A stretch of DNA of 59,736 nt from an uncultured Oscillospiraceae bacterium. Lineage in GTDB: Bacteria > Bacillota > Clostridia > Oscillospirales > Oscillospiraceae. The notes beneath the pieces are model-generated. The model made no database searches. It was not told the DNA's origin and worked only from the letters and a program-made list of their open reading frames with translations. The stretch lies in contig CAJTYO010000013.1 in NCBI GenBank assembly GCA_910584045.1, positions 1-59,736 of the forward strand, in the 5' to 3' direction. The position numbers and the translations under genes were made by a program. Shown here in pieces: positions 49,609-58,410 of this stretch (the stretch's first letter is position 1; each line of letters starts with the position of its first letter).

Positions 49609-50211
49609 AGGAGGGCCTCCCTTCTTCACATCACATCTGCGGCCCGCCGGACCGCCCAGTGTATCAAGGTCTGGTTTTTTCATTTTATGACGGGGTTTTT
49701 TTCGCCGGTCCTGCAGACAGCTTTTGTCTATACCGCGCTTGCGGTTTGATACGTGAAGCAGCTCCCTCGCTATGCTGCCGCAGGCTCCCGCCCCCCGCTT
49801 CGGTTTGTCCCGAAGGCAAAAAACCGGTCGGGTTACCCAAAAACATACGGTTTTTTCAAGAGCCGGTCAGGTTTCCCAAAAACCGCATGGGTTCTTTGAA
49901 AACCGGAGGGGTTTTTGACCCCCCTCAATAACCTGACAAGATATGTGCGTGCAGCTCCTCCCCCTACGGAAAGACAGAAGTATGAATATTTTGTGAACAA
50001 TCCAAAACGGTTGCACATATGCGTGCAACTTCAGGCCCTTTCCGCCCATTTATGTAGGGAGCACTAACCACCGTGGTAGCCAGGCCCAAAAGTAAGTGCA
50101 GCCAGGCCGAGCGCTAGGCCGCGTGCGGCGGATCAGACAGGAAGACCGCACAGAGCGCACCTTGACAACTAAAAATCAGAAAAAGCGATAAATTTTCCAA
50201 TTTTCAGCAGT
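49609..50211. other. 600-nt non-coding region with repeats
   Basis: No credible gene. It contains the 39-40 bp repeats (listed separately). Near 50040-50200 there is a GC-rich stretch with several short inverted segments (for example ACCACCGTGGT at 50069-50079, GCGGTCTT-type pairs) and a TTGACA at 50162. The second part could encode a structured RNA or be leftover from a mobile element; neither could be shown. Confidence 0.45.
49824..49935. repeat. Degenerate 39-40 bp tandem repeat, about 2.5 units
   Basis: Units begin at 49824, 49863 and 49903, each with CCGG(T)C-AGG-GGTTTCCCAAAAAC-like sequence followed by an ATACGGTTTTTTCAA-like half. The first two are close copies, the third is shortened and ends in GGGGTTTTTGACCCCC, which is itself a hairpin. 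No cas genes or regular spacers are near, so this is not CRISPR. Confidence 0.6.
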
Positions 50212-51390
50212 TTATTCATCCATAGAAATGGTCCTTCTCTCCACAGCCTCCATGGCCCGCTGGATAAGCCCCTCCATATCGAGGACCTTTTCAAACTCCA
50301 CGACCTCATCCAGATGGGGATGCGTCTTGGGATGCCTGGGCGTAAAAACCGTGCAGCAGTCCTCGTAGGGCAAAATCGACGTATTAAAGGTCCCGATCCG
50401 CCGGGAAATGGCTACGATCTCCGTCTTGTCCATCCCGATAACGGGCCTGAGCACCGGCAGCGTGCATACCCTGTCGGACACTGCCAGCGCGTCCATCGTC
50501 TGGCTGGCCACCTGCCCCAGGCTCTCCCCCGTCACCAGCGCCTTCGCCCCCGTGCGGCGGGCCACCCGCTCCGCCAGACGCATCATGAACCGCCGCATGA
50601 TCAGCGTGAAGTGATCCTCCGGGCAGTCCCGCCGGATGGCCTCCTGTATCTCCGTGAAGGGCACGATGTGCAGCTTCATCCGCCCGCACCAGGGGGTCAG
50701 CTCCCTTGCCAGCTGCACCACCTTCTCCAGGGCCTGGGGCGAGGTGTAGGGCGGCGAGTAAAAATGCACCAGCTCCAGCTGGACCCCCCGCTTGGCGATC
50801 ATATAGGAGGACACCGGGCTGTCGATCCCGCCGGACAGCAGGCTCACCGCCGTGCCGCCCATGCCGATGGGCAGCCCTCCCGCCCCCGGCTGGCTGGGGC
50901 CGTGGACATAGGCCGCCTTCTCCCGGATTTCCACATGGACGCACAGCTCCGGCTTGTGTACATCCACCTTCAGATGGGGATACGCATCGTGCAGCAGCCC
51001 GCCCACATACTGGCTGATCTCCATGCTGTTCATAGGAAAGTGCTTGTCCGCCCGCTTGGTCTCCACCTTGAAGGTCCTGGCCGAGCGCAGCGCCTCGTCC
51101 AGATAGTTCTGGGCGCAGTGGAAAACTGCGTCCTTGTCCTTGGGACATGCCCGGGCCCGGGTGGCGGCGATGATGCCGAACACCTGGCGGCAGGCCTCGA
51201 AGGCCCCGTCCATGTCGCACGCCCCGTTCTGCGGCTCCACATAGACGGCGCTCTGCTTGGAGTAGACGTGGAAGCTGCCGTAGTGCTGAAGCCGGCGGCG
51301 GAGGTTGGCGTTCAGCCGGTCCTCAAAGGAGCGGCGGTTGAGCCCCTTGAGCACCACCTCCCCCAGCTTCAGAAGAATGATCTCGTTCAT
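50212..51390 (-). CDS. thiI: tRNA 4-thiouridine synthase ThiI
   Basis: A 392-residue ThiI, which adenylates U8 of tRNA and transfers sulfur to make 4-thiouridine, a UV sensor; some also supply sulfur for thiamine. The N-terminal ferredoxin-like/THUMP part begins EIILLKLGEVVLKGLNRRSF. The PP-loop is LLSGGIDSPVSSYMIAKRG near residue 180. There is no C-terminal rhodanese domain, as in most Firmicutes. Its ATG overlaps the lysR stop (ATGA), so the two are coupled; a cysteine desulfurase is not adjacent. Confidence 0.95.
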   Translation of the reverse strand: MNEIILLKLGEVVLKGLNRRSFEDRLNANLRRRLQHYGSFHVYSKQSAVYVEPQNGACDMDGAFEACRQVFGIIAATRARACPKDKDAVFHCAQNYLDEALRSARTFKVETKRADKHFPMNSMEISQYVGGLLHDAYPHLKVDVHKPELCVHVEIREKAAYVHGPSQPGAGGLPIGMGGTAVSLLSGGIDSPVSSYMIAKRGVQLELVHFYSPPYTSPQALEKVVQLARELTPWCGRMKLHIVPFTEIQEAIRRDCPEDHFTLIMRRFMMRLAERVARRTGAKALVTGESLGQVASQTMDALAVSDRVCTLPVLRPVIGMDKTEIVAISRRIGTFNTSILPYEDCCTVFTPRHPKTHPHLDEVVEFEKVLDMEGLIQRAMEAVERRTISMDE

Positions 51391-52307
51391 ATGCCCTCAA
51401 CTTCCTTTCCGGATGATGTATCGCCGGTCCCGTGCCGGGCCGCGCCCTCTTGCAGGGCGGCAAGGAACTTTGCCGCCGCCTTGGAGAAGACCTGGAATTT
51501 TTTCCACACCACGTACAGCTTTACCTCCAGCCGCGTATCCAGCGGGCGGAAACACAGCCGGCTGCTGCCGTTGACCAGCCTGTCCAGGGTCAGCGCACAG
51601 CCCAGCCCCTCCTCCACCATCAGCGACGCATTGAATACCAGGTTGTAGGTGGCCGCCACGTTCAGCTCCGTGTAGTCCCGCCCCAGCCACTCGGACAGGC
51701 TGCTCCGCCCCATGGCCTGCCGGGACAGGAGCAGCGGCTCGTCCCACAGGTCCTCCGGCCGGATGCTCTCCCTGGCCGAGAGCGGGTGGTCCGAGGGCAT
51801 CAGAACGCCCCACACGTCCCGCATGGGCAGCTGAAGGTAGTCATACCGCTTCAGGTCCACGGGCTCCAGCAGCACGCCGAAGTCCAGACACCCCCGGTCC
51901 AGCCGCTCGCACACGTCCAGCGCGTTGCCGCTGAAGAGGTGGTAGCGGACGCCGGGATAGACCTGGCGCAGCTCCCGGGCCGTGCGGGCGATCAGACGCA
52001 TGGCGTGGCTCTCGCCGCCGCCTATGTAGATGTCCCCGGCCACAGTCTCCTCGGTCCCCCAGAATTCCGACTCCGTCTTTTCCACCAGCTCCACAATCTC
52101 GCTGGCCCGTTTGCGCAGCAGTACCCCGTCCTCCGTCAGGCTCACCTTCCGGCTCCCCCGGATGAACAGCTTTTTCCCCAGCTCCTGCTCCAGGTCCATC
52201 AGCTGCCTCGACAGCGTGGGCTGGGTCAGGTGCAGGTACTCCGCCGCACCGGAGATGCTCTCCTCCTGGGCCACGGCCAGGAAATAGCGCAGGACCCGCA
52301 GCTCCAT
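51387..52307 (-). CDS. LysR-family transcriptional regulator
   Basis: A 306-residue LysR regulator with the N-terminal helix-turn-helix MELRVLRYFLAVAQEESISG and AAEYLHLTQPTLSRQLMDLE, then the effector domain (GDIYIGGGESHAMRLIARTA). It is divergent from a polar amino acid transporter operon and co-transcribed with thiI. A symmetric LysR-type box sits in the shared promoter region, so it most likely activates the transporter. A role in sulfur or cystine metabolism is inferred from thiI. Confidence 0.92.
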   Translation of the reverse strand: MELRVLRYFLAVAQEESISGAAEYLHLTQPTLSRQLMDLEQELGKKLFIRGSRKVSLTEDGVLLRKRASEIVELVEKTESEFWGTEETVAGDIYIGGGESHAMRLIARTARELRQVYPGVRYHLFSGNALDVCERLDRGCLDFGVLLEPVDLKRYDYLQLPMRDVWGVLMPSDHPLSARESIRPEDLWDEPLLLSRQAMGRSSLSEWLGRDYTELNVAATYNLVFNASLMVEEGLGCALTLDRLVNGSSRLCFRPLDTRLEVKLYVVWKKFQVFSKAAAKFLAALQEGAARHGTGDTSSGKEVEGI

Positions 52308-52343
52308 TATCCCCCGCTCCTTTCTGTCACATACTCTTACCTG

Positions 52344-52373
52344 ACTATATCACAGGCCTTCTATACTCGTCAA
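52344..52373 (-). promoter_or_regulatory. Promoter of lysR-thiI
   Basis: Minus strand: -35 TTGACG at 52368-52373 and -10 TATAGT at 52344-52349, spacing 18. The -35 box overlaps the LysR-type box, so binding would also repress lysR. Confidence 0.65.
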
Positions 52374-52429
52374 GTATATCTCCCCATTGAATATAAGCAT
52401 TTGATATTTGCGCGGAGGTGCGCTATAAT
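52362..52429 (+). promoter_or_regulatory. LysR box and promoter of the amino acid transporter operon
   Basis: TATACT CGTCA AGTATA (52362-52378) is a symmetric T-N11-A LysR-type box. The plus-strand promoter is TTGATA (52401-52406) and TATAAT (52424-52429), spacing 17, start near 52436. The box centre is about -66, the classic activating position for LysR proteins. Confidence 0.72.
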
Positions 52430-52454
52430 GGCCCACGAAAAGGAGGTGGGGCGG

Positions 52455-52709
52455 ATGGAACCCATACTGGACCGCGCCCAGACAGAGCAGCTGCTGCGGG
52501 AGGCGGAGTGTCCGGAGGAATTTCTCCGGCGCTTCCTGGCCGCCATGGAGACGGCCTCGGAGGAGGATCAGCTGCGCCTGCTGCGCTGCCAGCGCTGCCG
52601 CCAGCTGGACCGGGTCCACGACGAGCAGAGAAAGCTGGACGGCCTGGACTATCTGCGCTACAAGCTGGAGAGGCGCTGCCGGGAGAAGGAGGGCGCCCAT
52701 GATCAGTGA
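52455..52709 (+). CDS. Small helical protein at the head of the transporter operon
   Basis: An 84-residue, charged, probably all-helical protein (EQLLREAECPEEFLRRFLAA; RLLRCQRCRQLDRVHDEQRK) with a CQRC pair. No family recognised. AAAGGAGGTGGGGCGG precedes the ATG at 52455; the ATG at 52428 lies inside the -10 box and cannot be used. Its end overlaps the permease start by 11 nt, so it is translationally coupled and may influence transporter translation or function. Confidence 0.8.
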   Translation: MEPILDRAQTEQLLREAECPEEFLRRFLAAMETASEEDQLRLLRCQRCRQLDRVHDEQRKLDGLDYLRYKLERRCREKEGAHDQ

Positions 52710-53376
52710 ACGTCTGGCGGGCATCCTGCTGGACTCCTTCTGGAAAATCCTGCTGCCCGGCCTGACCATGACCATACCGCTGACGGCCGTTGCCTTTTCG
52801 CTGGCGATGGTCATCGCGGCGGCTGCGGCGCTGGTGCAGTTTGCCCGTATACGAGTTCTCACGCAGCTGGCCCGCTTTTACATCTGGGTGGCCCGCGGTA
52901 CGCCGCTGCTGGTGCAGCTGTTCGTGGTGTTCTACGGCCTGCCCCGGGTGGGCGTCACCATCGAGCCCTTTCCGGCGGCGGTGATCGTCTTTTCCCTCAA
53001 CGAGGGGGCCTACTGCGCGGAGATCGTCCGGGCGGCCCTGGAGTCCGTGCCCCCGGGGCAGCTGGAGGCGGGGTACTGCGTGGGGATGACCTGGTGGCAG
53101 ACCATGCGCCGGATCGTCCTGCCACAGGCCATGCGCACCGCCTTCCCCTCCCTGTCCAACTCCCTGATCGCCATGGTGAAGGACACCTCCCTGGCCGCCA
53201 ACATCACGGTGACGGAGATGTTCATGGTCACCCAGCGCATCGTGGCCCGGACCTACGAGCCCCTGGCTTTATACATAGAGGTGGGGCTCATCTACCTGCT
53301 GTTCTCCACGGTCCTGACCAAGCTGCAGAGTATGGGGGAGAAAAAGCTGAACATCTACCAGGAACAGGGGGCGTAG
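52699..53376 (+). CDS. Polar amino acid ABC transporter permease (TcyB/HisM-like)
   Basis: A 225-residue inner membrane permease with several hydrophobic helices (LTMTIPLTAVAFSLAMVIAA; LFVVFYGLPRVGV) and the EAA-type loop VPPGQLEAGYCVGMTWWQTM-RRIVLPQAMR. Members carry cystine, histidine, glutamine or similar. It partners the ATPase and binding protein nearby. Confidence 0.93.
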   Translation: MISERLAGILLDSFWKILLPGLTMTIPLTAVAFSLAMVIAAAAALVQFARIRVLTQLARFYIWVARGTPLLVQLFVVFYGLPRVGVTIEPFPAAVIVFSLNEGAYCAEIVRAALESVPPGQLEAGYCVGMTWWQTMRRIVLPQAMRTAFPSLSNSLIAMVKDTSLAANITVTEMFMVTQRIVARTYEPLALYIEVGLIYLLFSTVLTKLQSMGEKKLNIYQEQGA

Positions 53377-53378
53377 CC

Positions 53379-54128
53379 ATGCTGCAAATCGATAACGTCA
53401 GAAAATCCTTCGGCTCACTGGAGGTCCTGCGGGGCGTCAGCCTCAAAGTGAACCAGGGGGACGTGGCGGCCATCCTGGGCCCCAGCGGCTCCGGCAAGAC
53501 CACGCTGCTAAGGTGCCTCAACTTTCTGGAGACCGCCGGCGGAGGAACCATGACCTTTGACGGCGAGAGCTTTCAGATGGACCGCATGACCAGGAAGGAT
53601 ATGGCCCGCCTGCGGAAAAAGACAGCCTTCGTATTCCAGGACTACAATCTCTTCCGCAACAAGACGGCCCTGGAAAACGTGACGGAGGGCCTGACCGTCG
53701 CCCGGAAGATCCCCCGGATCGAGGCCGAGGAGACCGCCCGCCGGGCCCTGGATAAGGTGGGGATGCTGGACCGGGCGGGGCGCTATCCCCACCAGCTCTC
53801 CGGCGGCCAGCAGCAGCGGGTGGCCATCGCGCGGGCCATTGCCGCCAGTCCGGAGATCATCTATTTTGACGAGCCCACCTCCGCCCTGGACCCGGAGCTG
53901 ACGGGGGAGGTGCTGTCGGTGATGCGGCGGCTGGCGGACGAGGGGATGACCATGCTGGTGGTGACCCATGAGATGGGCTTCGCCCGAACGGCGTCAAACA
54001 AGGTGGTCTTCATGGAGGACGGTCTGGTGGTGGAGGCGGGTCCCTCCCGGGATTTCTTCCAAAACCCGGCGGAGGAGCGCTCCAGGGCGTTTCTACGGAC
54101 GGTCACAGCCGCCGGAGCCGTGGAATAG
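53379..54128 (+). CDS. Polar amino acid ABC transporter ATPase (TcyC/GlnQ-like)
   Basis: A 249-residue ATPase. Walker A is GPSGSGKTT (about residues 34-42), Q-loop FVFQDYNLFRNKTALENV, signature LSGGQQQRVAIARAIAASPE, Walker B IIYFDEPTSALDPE and the switch His in VVTHEMGFA. The start MLQIDNVRKSFGSLEVLRGV at 53379 is 2 nt after the permease stop. A longer in-frame extension to 53094 is out of frame with the family and is only read-through of the permease region. Confidence 0.95.
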   Translation: MLQIDNVRKSFGSLEVLRGVSLKVNQGDVAAILGPSGSGKTTLLRCLNFLETAGGGTMTFDGESFQMDRMTRKDMARLRKKTAFVFQDYNLFRNKTALENVTEGLTVARKIPRIEAEETARRALDKVGMLDRAGRYPHQLSGGQQQRVAIARAIAASPEIIYFDEPTSALDPELTGEVLSVMRRLADEGMTMLVVTHEMGFARTASNKVVFMEDGLVVEAGPSRDFFQNPAEERSRAFLRTVTAAGAVE

Positions 54129-54158
54129 CTTCTTTATGGAAGGAGAGGACAGGTCCTC

Positions 54159-54920
54159 ATGGGCGATTGGTATACCATAGACAAGATTGACAGCTCGACC
54201 CACATCATCAGCGAGTACCGGCATTGGGAGGAGACGCACTGCTATCTTCTCAACGGGACGGAGCGGAGTCTGATGATCGATACGGGCCTTGGCATCTGCA
54301 ATATCCACGACGAGGTAATCCGGCTGACGAACCGGCCTGTTACCGCCGTGTCCACCCACATCCACTGGGACCACATCGGCGGGCACCGGTACTTCCCTGA
54401 CTTCTATGCCCACGGCGCGGAGCTGGATTGGCTGAGCGGAGGGTTCCCCCTGCCGCCCCAGACGGTGCGGGACATGGCGGCGGACCGCTGCGATCTGCCG
54501 GAGGGCTTCGATCTGGCCGCCTACGAGCTGTTTCAGGGGGTTCCAACGCGGGTCCTGCGGGACGGGGAGGTCATAGATCTGGGCGGGCGGGTCGTCCGGG
54601 TTCTGCACACACCGGGGCACTCCCCGGGACATATGTGCTTCTGGGAGGAGGCCACCGGGTATCTGTTTACCGGAGATCTGGTCTACAAGGGCACCCTGTT
54701 TGCGTACTACCCCTCCACGGACCCCGCCGCCTACCTGGCGTCTCTGGAGAAAATTGCGGCGCTGCCCGCGGCAAGGATCTTTCCCGGGCACCATTCACTG
54801 GCAATCGAACCGGAGATCGTGGTCCGTATGCGGGACGCGTTCCGAGATTTGCGGGCGAGGGGCCTGTTGCAGCATGGGAGCGGAACCTTTACCTACGGGG
54901 ACTGGGCCGTATGGCTTTAA
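54159..54920 (+). CDS. Metallo-beta-lactamase-fold hydrolase
   Basis: A 253-residue metallo-hydrolase with zinc motif STHIHWDHIGGH near residue 70, second histidine in HTPGHSPGHMCFWEEATG, Asp in LFTGDLVYKG and a final FPGHHSL. These are glyoxalase II/beta-lactamase-fold hydrolases for thioesters, esters or phosphoesters. It lies between the ATPase and binding-protein genes of an amino acid transporter, so its substrate is probably the imported compound or a derivative such as an S-acyl thiol; this is inference. Confidence 0.87.
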   Translation: MGDWYTIDKIDSSTHIISEYRHWEETHCYLLNGTERSLMIDTGLGICNIHDEVIRLTNRPVTAVSTHIHWDHIGGHRYFPDFYAHGAELDWLSGGFPLPPQTVRDMAADRCDLPEGFDLAAYELFQGVPTRVLRDGEVIDLGGRVVRVLHTPGHSPGHMCFWEEATGYLFTGDLVYKGTLFAYYPSTDPAAYLASLEKIAALPAARIFPGHHSLAIEPEIVVRMRDAFRDLRARGLLQHGSGTFTYGDWAVWL

Positions 54921-54962
54921 CCGCACCTGCCTGCTAATTGATATAGAGTGAAAGGAGATACT

Positions 54963-55751
54963 ATGAACAAAAAACATTTTACCGCCCTGCTTCTGGCGGG
55001 GCTGCTGCTCCTGGCCGGCTGCGGACAGGGCGGCGGGCAGACCGGCGACCTGCTGTCCCGGATCAAGGAGCGGGGGGAGCTGGTGGTGGCTATGGAGGGC
55101 ACCTGGGCCCCCTGGACCTACCACGACGGGAACGACGAGCTGGTGGGCTACGACGTGGAGGTGGCCAGGGCCGTGGCGGAGAAGCTGGGCGTGGCGGTCC
55201 GCTTTGAGGAGGGGGATTTCGACGGCCTGCTGGCCGGCCTGGAGGCCGGGCGGTATGACGTCATGGTCAACGGCGTGAACGTGGACGAGGAGCGCTCCCA
55301 GAAGTACGACTTCACCGAGCCCTACGCCTACGATCACATCGCCGTCATCGTCCGGCGCGGCGACGACTCCATTCGGTCCCTGGAGGATCTGGCCGGTAAA
55401 CGCACGGCCAACACCATTACCAGCACCTATGCCAAGCTGGCGGAGCGGTACGGGGCGGAGGTCACCGGCGTGGACGACCTGAACCAGACCTTCGAGCTGC
55501 TGTTCTCCGGCCGTATCGACGCCACCCTCAACGCGGAGGTCAGTTACTACGACTACATGAAGGCCCACCCGGACGCGGACATCGAGATCGCCGTCCTGGC
55601 TCCGGACGCCGATAAGGTTGCTATCCCCGTCCCCAAGGGGGAAACAGCCCTGGTGAACGCCATCAACGGGGCACTGGCGGAGCTGCGGGAGGACGGAACG
55701 CTGCGGGAGCTGGCGCTGAAGTATTTTGACACGGATATCTCCGATCCGTAA
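54963..55751 (+). CDS. Amino acid ABC transporter substrate-binding lipoprotein
   Basis: A 262-residue family 3 solute-binding protein. The lipoprotein signal MNKKHFTALLLAGLLLLAGC has a lipobox LAGC. The mature protein shows LLSRIKERGELVVAMEGTWA-PW, VGYDVEVARAVAEKLGVAVR and RTANTITSTYAKLAERYGAE. AAAGGAGATACT precedes the ATG at 54963. It supplies ligand to the permease and ATPase encoded just upstream. Cystine or a related amino acid is possible. Confidence 0.94.
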   Translation: MNKKHFTALLLAGLLLLAGCGQGGGQTGDLLSRIKERGELVVAMEGTWAPWTYHDGNDELVGYDVEVARAVAEKLGVAVRFEEGDFDGLLAGLEAGRYDVMVNGVNVDEERSQKYDFTEPYAYDHIAVIVRRGDDSIRSLEDLAGKRTANTITSTYAKLAERYGAEVTGVDDLNQTFELLFSGRIDATLNAEVSYYDYMKAHPDADIEIAVLAPDADKVAIPVPKGETALVNAINGALAELREDGTLRELALKYFDTDISDP

Positions 55752-55764
55752 AGAAGGAAAAACA

Positions 55765-55800
55765 CCGGGACAGAGGATGCCTCCTCTGTCCCGGCCGGTT
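55765..55800. terminator. Bidirectional terminator between the transporter operon and GH3 gene
   Basis: CCGGGACAGAGG (55765-55776) pairs perfectly with 55783-55794 around a 6-nt loop. The plus strand continues CCGGTTTATTTTT and the minus strand GTGTTTTTCC, so both convergent transcripts can end here. Confidence 0.85.
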
Positions 55801-58292
55801 TATTTTTGTCCGCCGTCCATGTACTCCCGTTGGATGGCGCTGCCGAGAATGGCGGCGATCACGTTGGCGCAGCAGCGGCGCAGGTCCGCCTCGTCCAGGC
55901 GGTTCCCCCGCACCGCCCGGACGATCTCCCTCTTCTCCCAGGGGACGCCGGGCATAATAAGATCGTTGCCCGCCCGCAGCGCGGCGGCGGCGCTGGCCCG
56001 GCCTGCGCCGGTGGAACTCCAGTCCGTCATCACCACCCCGTCAAAGCCCCACTCCTGGCGCAGCAGCTTGGTGCACAGATCGTGGCTGTTGGGGGTGTAT
56101 ACGCCGTTGAGGCGGTTGTAGGAGGTCATGACGGCCTTGGCCCCGCCCAGGCGCACCGCCGCCTCAAAGCCCCGCAGATAGATCTCACGCAGGGCCCGTT
56201 CGCCAACGTTGCTGGACACATACCGGCGGTTGTCCTCCTGGTTGTTGCAGGCGAAGTGCTTGACGGTGACATAGAAGCCGTCCTCCTGCTGCACGCCCCG
56301 GATCAGGGCCGCGGCCATCAGGCCGGTGAGGCAGGGGTCCTCGGACCAGTACTCAAAGCTGCGCCCGCACAGGGGGTTACGGTGGATGTTGATCCCCGGG
56401 GCCAGCCAGAAGGTACACCCGTACTCCTTCATCTCCCGGTACACCGCCCGGCCCACCTGCCCCATCAGCTCCGTGTTCCAGCTCTGGGCCAGGGCCGTGG
56501 ACACGGGGAAGGCGGTGGTGTACTGGTAGAGAACCGTATCCCGCTCCGGGCTGCCGGTTATGATCTTTTTCACCACGTCGGGAACGGCATCCATCGAGGA
56601 GGAGGGCATATCAATGGGCTTGATCCGTCCTCTCTTATCCATAGCGGAGCGCCGCTGGACGCGCAGGCCCGCCGGGCCGTCGCACATAGCCACGTTGACC
56701 AGTCCCCGGTCCCAGAATCTGGAGGTGGTGTTTCCCACCGAGCCGGGCAGGTTGAAGCGGTGCTTTCCGCCAAATCTGCCCGCGCCCACCACGATCTCCG
56801 CCATCTCCGCCGCGGTCAGGCGGCGCAAAGCCCGCTTGACCCGCTCGTCCTCCGGACAGACGGGGAGAGCGCCATAGACATAGGTCTCCGCTGCAAAGGA
56901 CTCCGGACGGATGGTCGCCCGGGGCAGTCCCGCCGGCAGCACGCCGAAGTCGTGAGCGGGGGCGTGGAGCTCCTCCAGGGGTTGGTGGAGGGGACAGATG
57001 TGGGTGTGGCGGGATACGACGATCTCTTGGTCCAAGAGGGCCGTTCCCACTATCTGGGTGTTCCGGGAGGAGTTCCCCAGCCGCAGGATGTACGCGCCGG
57101 GCTCCAGAATATAGGACGCGTCCGCCTCCCGGTAGCTGGACAGAGCGGCCAGATCGAAGCGCAGCTCCAGCTCCTGGGATGCGCCGGGGGCAAGAATCTC
57201 CGTCTTGGCAAAGGCCGCCAGGGACTGGTACTCCCTGTCCAGCGCCCCGTTGGGGGCGGAGACGTACAGCTGGACGACTTCCTTGCCGCTGTAAGTTTCA
57301 CCGATGTTGGTGACGCAGGCCCGCACGGCGACATGCCGCCCGTCCTCCGCCGCTGATACGCCGGCGCAGCGGATGGCAAAATCCGTGTAGCTCAGACCGA
57401 AGCCGAAGGGGTAGGCGGGCTCCACGCCGAAGCTGTCGAAGAATCGGTAGCCTACATAGATGCCCTCCTTGTAGTACTCGTTCTCCAGGTCGCCGTTGAG
57501 GTAGCTGTACTCCTGGGAGAAGGGGAGGTCGGCGTAGCGCCTGGCCCAGGTGTCGGTGAGCTTGCCGGAGGGGGAGACCGCGCCGCCTGCCACATCGGCA
57601 AAGGCGTGTCCACCCTCGCTGCCCAGCTGGCAGACGAACAAGATGGCGTTAATGCCCTCAATGTGCTCGGTGAAGCCCATATCAATGGCGGAGCCGCTGT
57701 TGATAACCAGGGTGAAGCGGGGGTAATGCTCCGCACAGAAGCGGATGGCCGCCTCCTCCTCGTCGGTGAGGAGCAGATCTCCCTTTTCGGCCCGGCGGTC
57801 GCCGCCCTCGCCGGCCTGGCGGCTGAGGACGTAGATACACTCGTCGGCGCCGCCGGCGGACACGTCCTCCGGGGTGATGGCCCGGCCGGCCGGAGCCCGG
57901 AAGCCGTCGGAGAGCATCTCCGTAATCGTGTCGGGCTTCAGAAGGTTGACACGCTTTTTCTTCTCCCTCTGGCTTCGTGCCTTTTCTCGTTCGTACTCCC
58001 GGCGGAAGTCCTCCAGCCAGGGGCGTGTGACGATCTCAAAGCCACGGTCCTCCAGGCCCTCCAAAATAGTAGCAGAATGGCGCTCGTTGACCTCGCCGGA
58101 GCCGGTGCCCCCCTTAATGGTCATGGCCGCGCCGGGGCCGTAGAGAGCGATTTTTTTGCCCCGGAGGGGCAGGGCTCCGTCGTTTCGCAGCAGGACCATT
58201 CCCTCACAAGCCGCCTGATAGGCGATTTGCAGGTTGTCCTTTTCCCGCTGGCTTATCTCATCGGAGCAGCTGACCTTGGTCAGCAGATTCAT
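55800..58292 (-). CDS. Glycoside hydrolase family 3 with swapped domain order
   Basis: An 830-residue GH3 enzyme, probably a beta-glucosidase or related exo-glycosidase, without a signal peptide and so cytoplasmic. The C-terminal-type domain comes first (residues 1-~330: LLRNDGALPLRGKKIALYGP; NSGSAIDMGFTEH). A fibronectin III-like domain follows (about 330-430: VTNIGETYSGKEVVQLYVSA), and the catalytic barrel comes last (about 470-830) with CDGPAGLRVQ, VKHFACNNQEDNR and the nucleophile Asp757 in GVVMTDWSS. This reversed order is known in some rumen and gut Clostridia GH3 enzymes. GAGGAGGAAACCGCT precedes the ATG. Confidence 0.93.
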   Translation of the reverse strand: MNLLTKVSCSDEISQREKDNLQIAYQAACEGMVLLRNDGALPLRGKKIALYGPGAAMTIKGGTGSGEVNERHSATILEGLEDRGFEIVTRPWLEDFRREYEREKARSQREKKKRVNLLKPDTITEMLSDGFRAPAGRAITPEDVSAGGADECIYVLSRQAGEGGDRRAEKGDLLLTDEEEAAIRFCAEHYPRFTLVINSGSAIDMGFTEHIEGINAILFVCQLGSEGGHAFADVAGGAVSPSGKLTDTWARRYADLPFSQEYSYLNGDLENEYYKEGIYVGYRFFDSFGVEPAYPFGFGLSYTDFAIRCAGVSAAEDGRHVAVRACVTNIGETYSGKEVVQLYVSAPNGALDREYQSLAAFAKTEILAPGASQELELRFDLAALSSYREADASYILEPGAYILRLGNSSRNTQIVGTALLDQEIVVSRHTHICPLHQPLEELHAPAHDFGVLPAGLPRATIRPESFAAETYVYGALPVCPEDERVKRALRRLTAAEMAEIVVGAGRFGGKHRFNLPGSVGNTTSRFWDRGLVNVAMCDGPAGLRVQRRSAMDKRGRIKPIDMPSSSMDAVPDVVKKIITGSPERDTVLYQYTTAFPVSTALAQSWNTELMGQVGRAVYREMKEYGCTFWLAPGINIHRNPLCGRSFEYWSEDPCLTGLMAAALIRGVQQEDGFYVTVKHFACNNQEDNRRYVSSNVGERALREIYLRGFEAAVRLGGAKAVMTSYNRLNGVYTPNSHDLCTKLLRQEWGFDGVVMTDWSSTGAGRASAAAALRAGNDLIMPGVPWEKREIVRAVRGNRLDEADLRRCCANVIAAILGSAIQREYMDGGQK

Positions 58293-58410
58293 AGCGGTTT
58301 CCTCCTCTTTTCCCCCGTCGGGGTGGTGTCTTTATCCTAGCATGCTGCGGGGGTGCTGTCAACCGGGGGTGGGGGGCGGGGGGCAGAGAGAGGGTAAAAA
58401 CGGATGTATT

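Noticed and set aside
49824..49935. Possible CRISPR array
   Set aside because: Only about 2.5 degenerate units, no unique spacers of regular length and no cas genes in the window.
50041..50200. A named riboswitch or 6S-like RNA
   Set aside because: Short inverted segments exist, but no conserved core of a known RNA family could be matched by eye.
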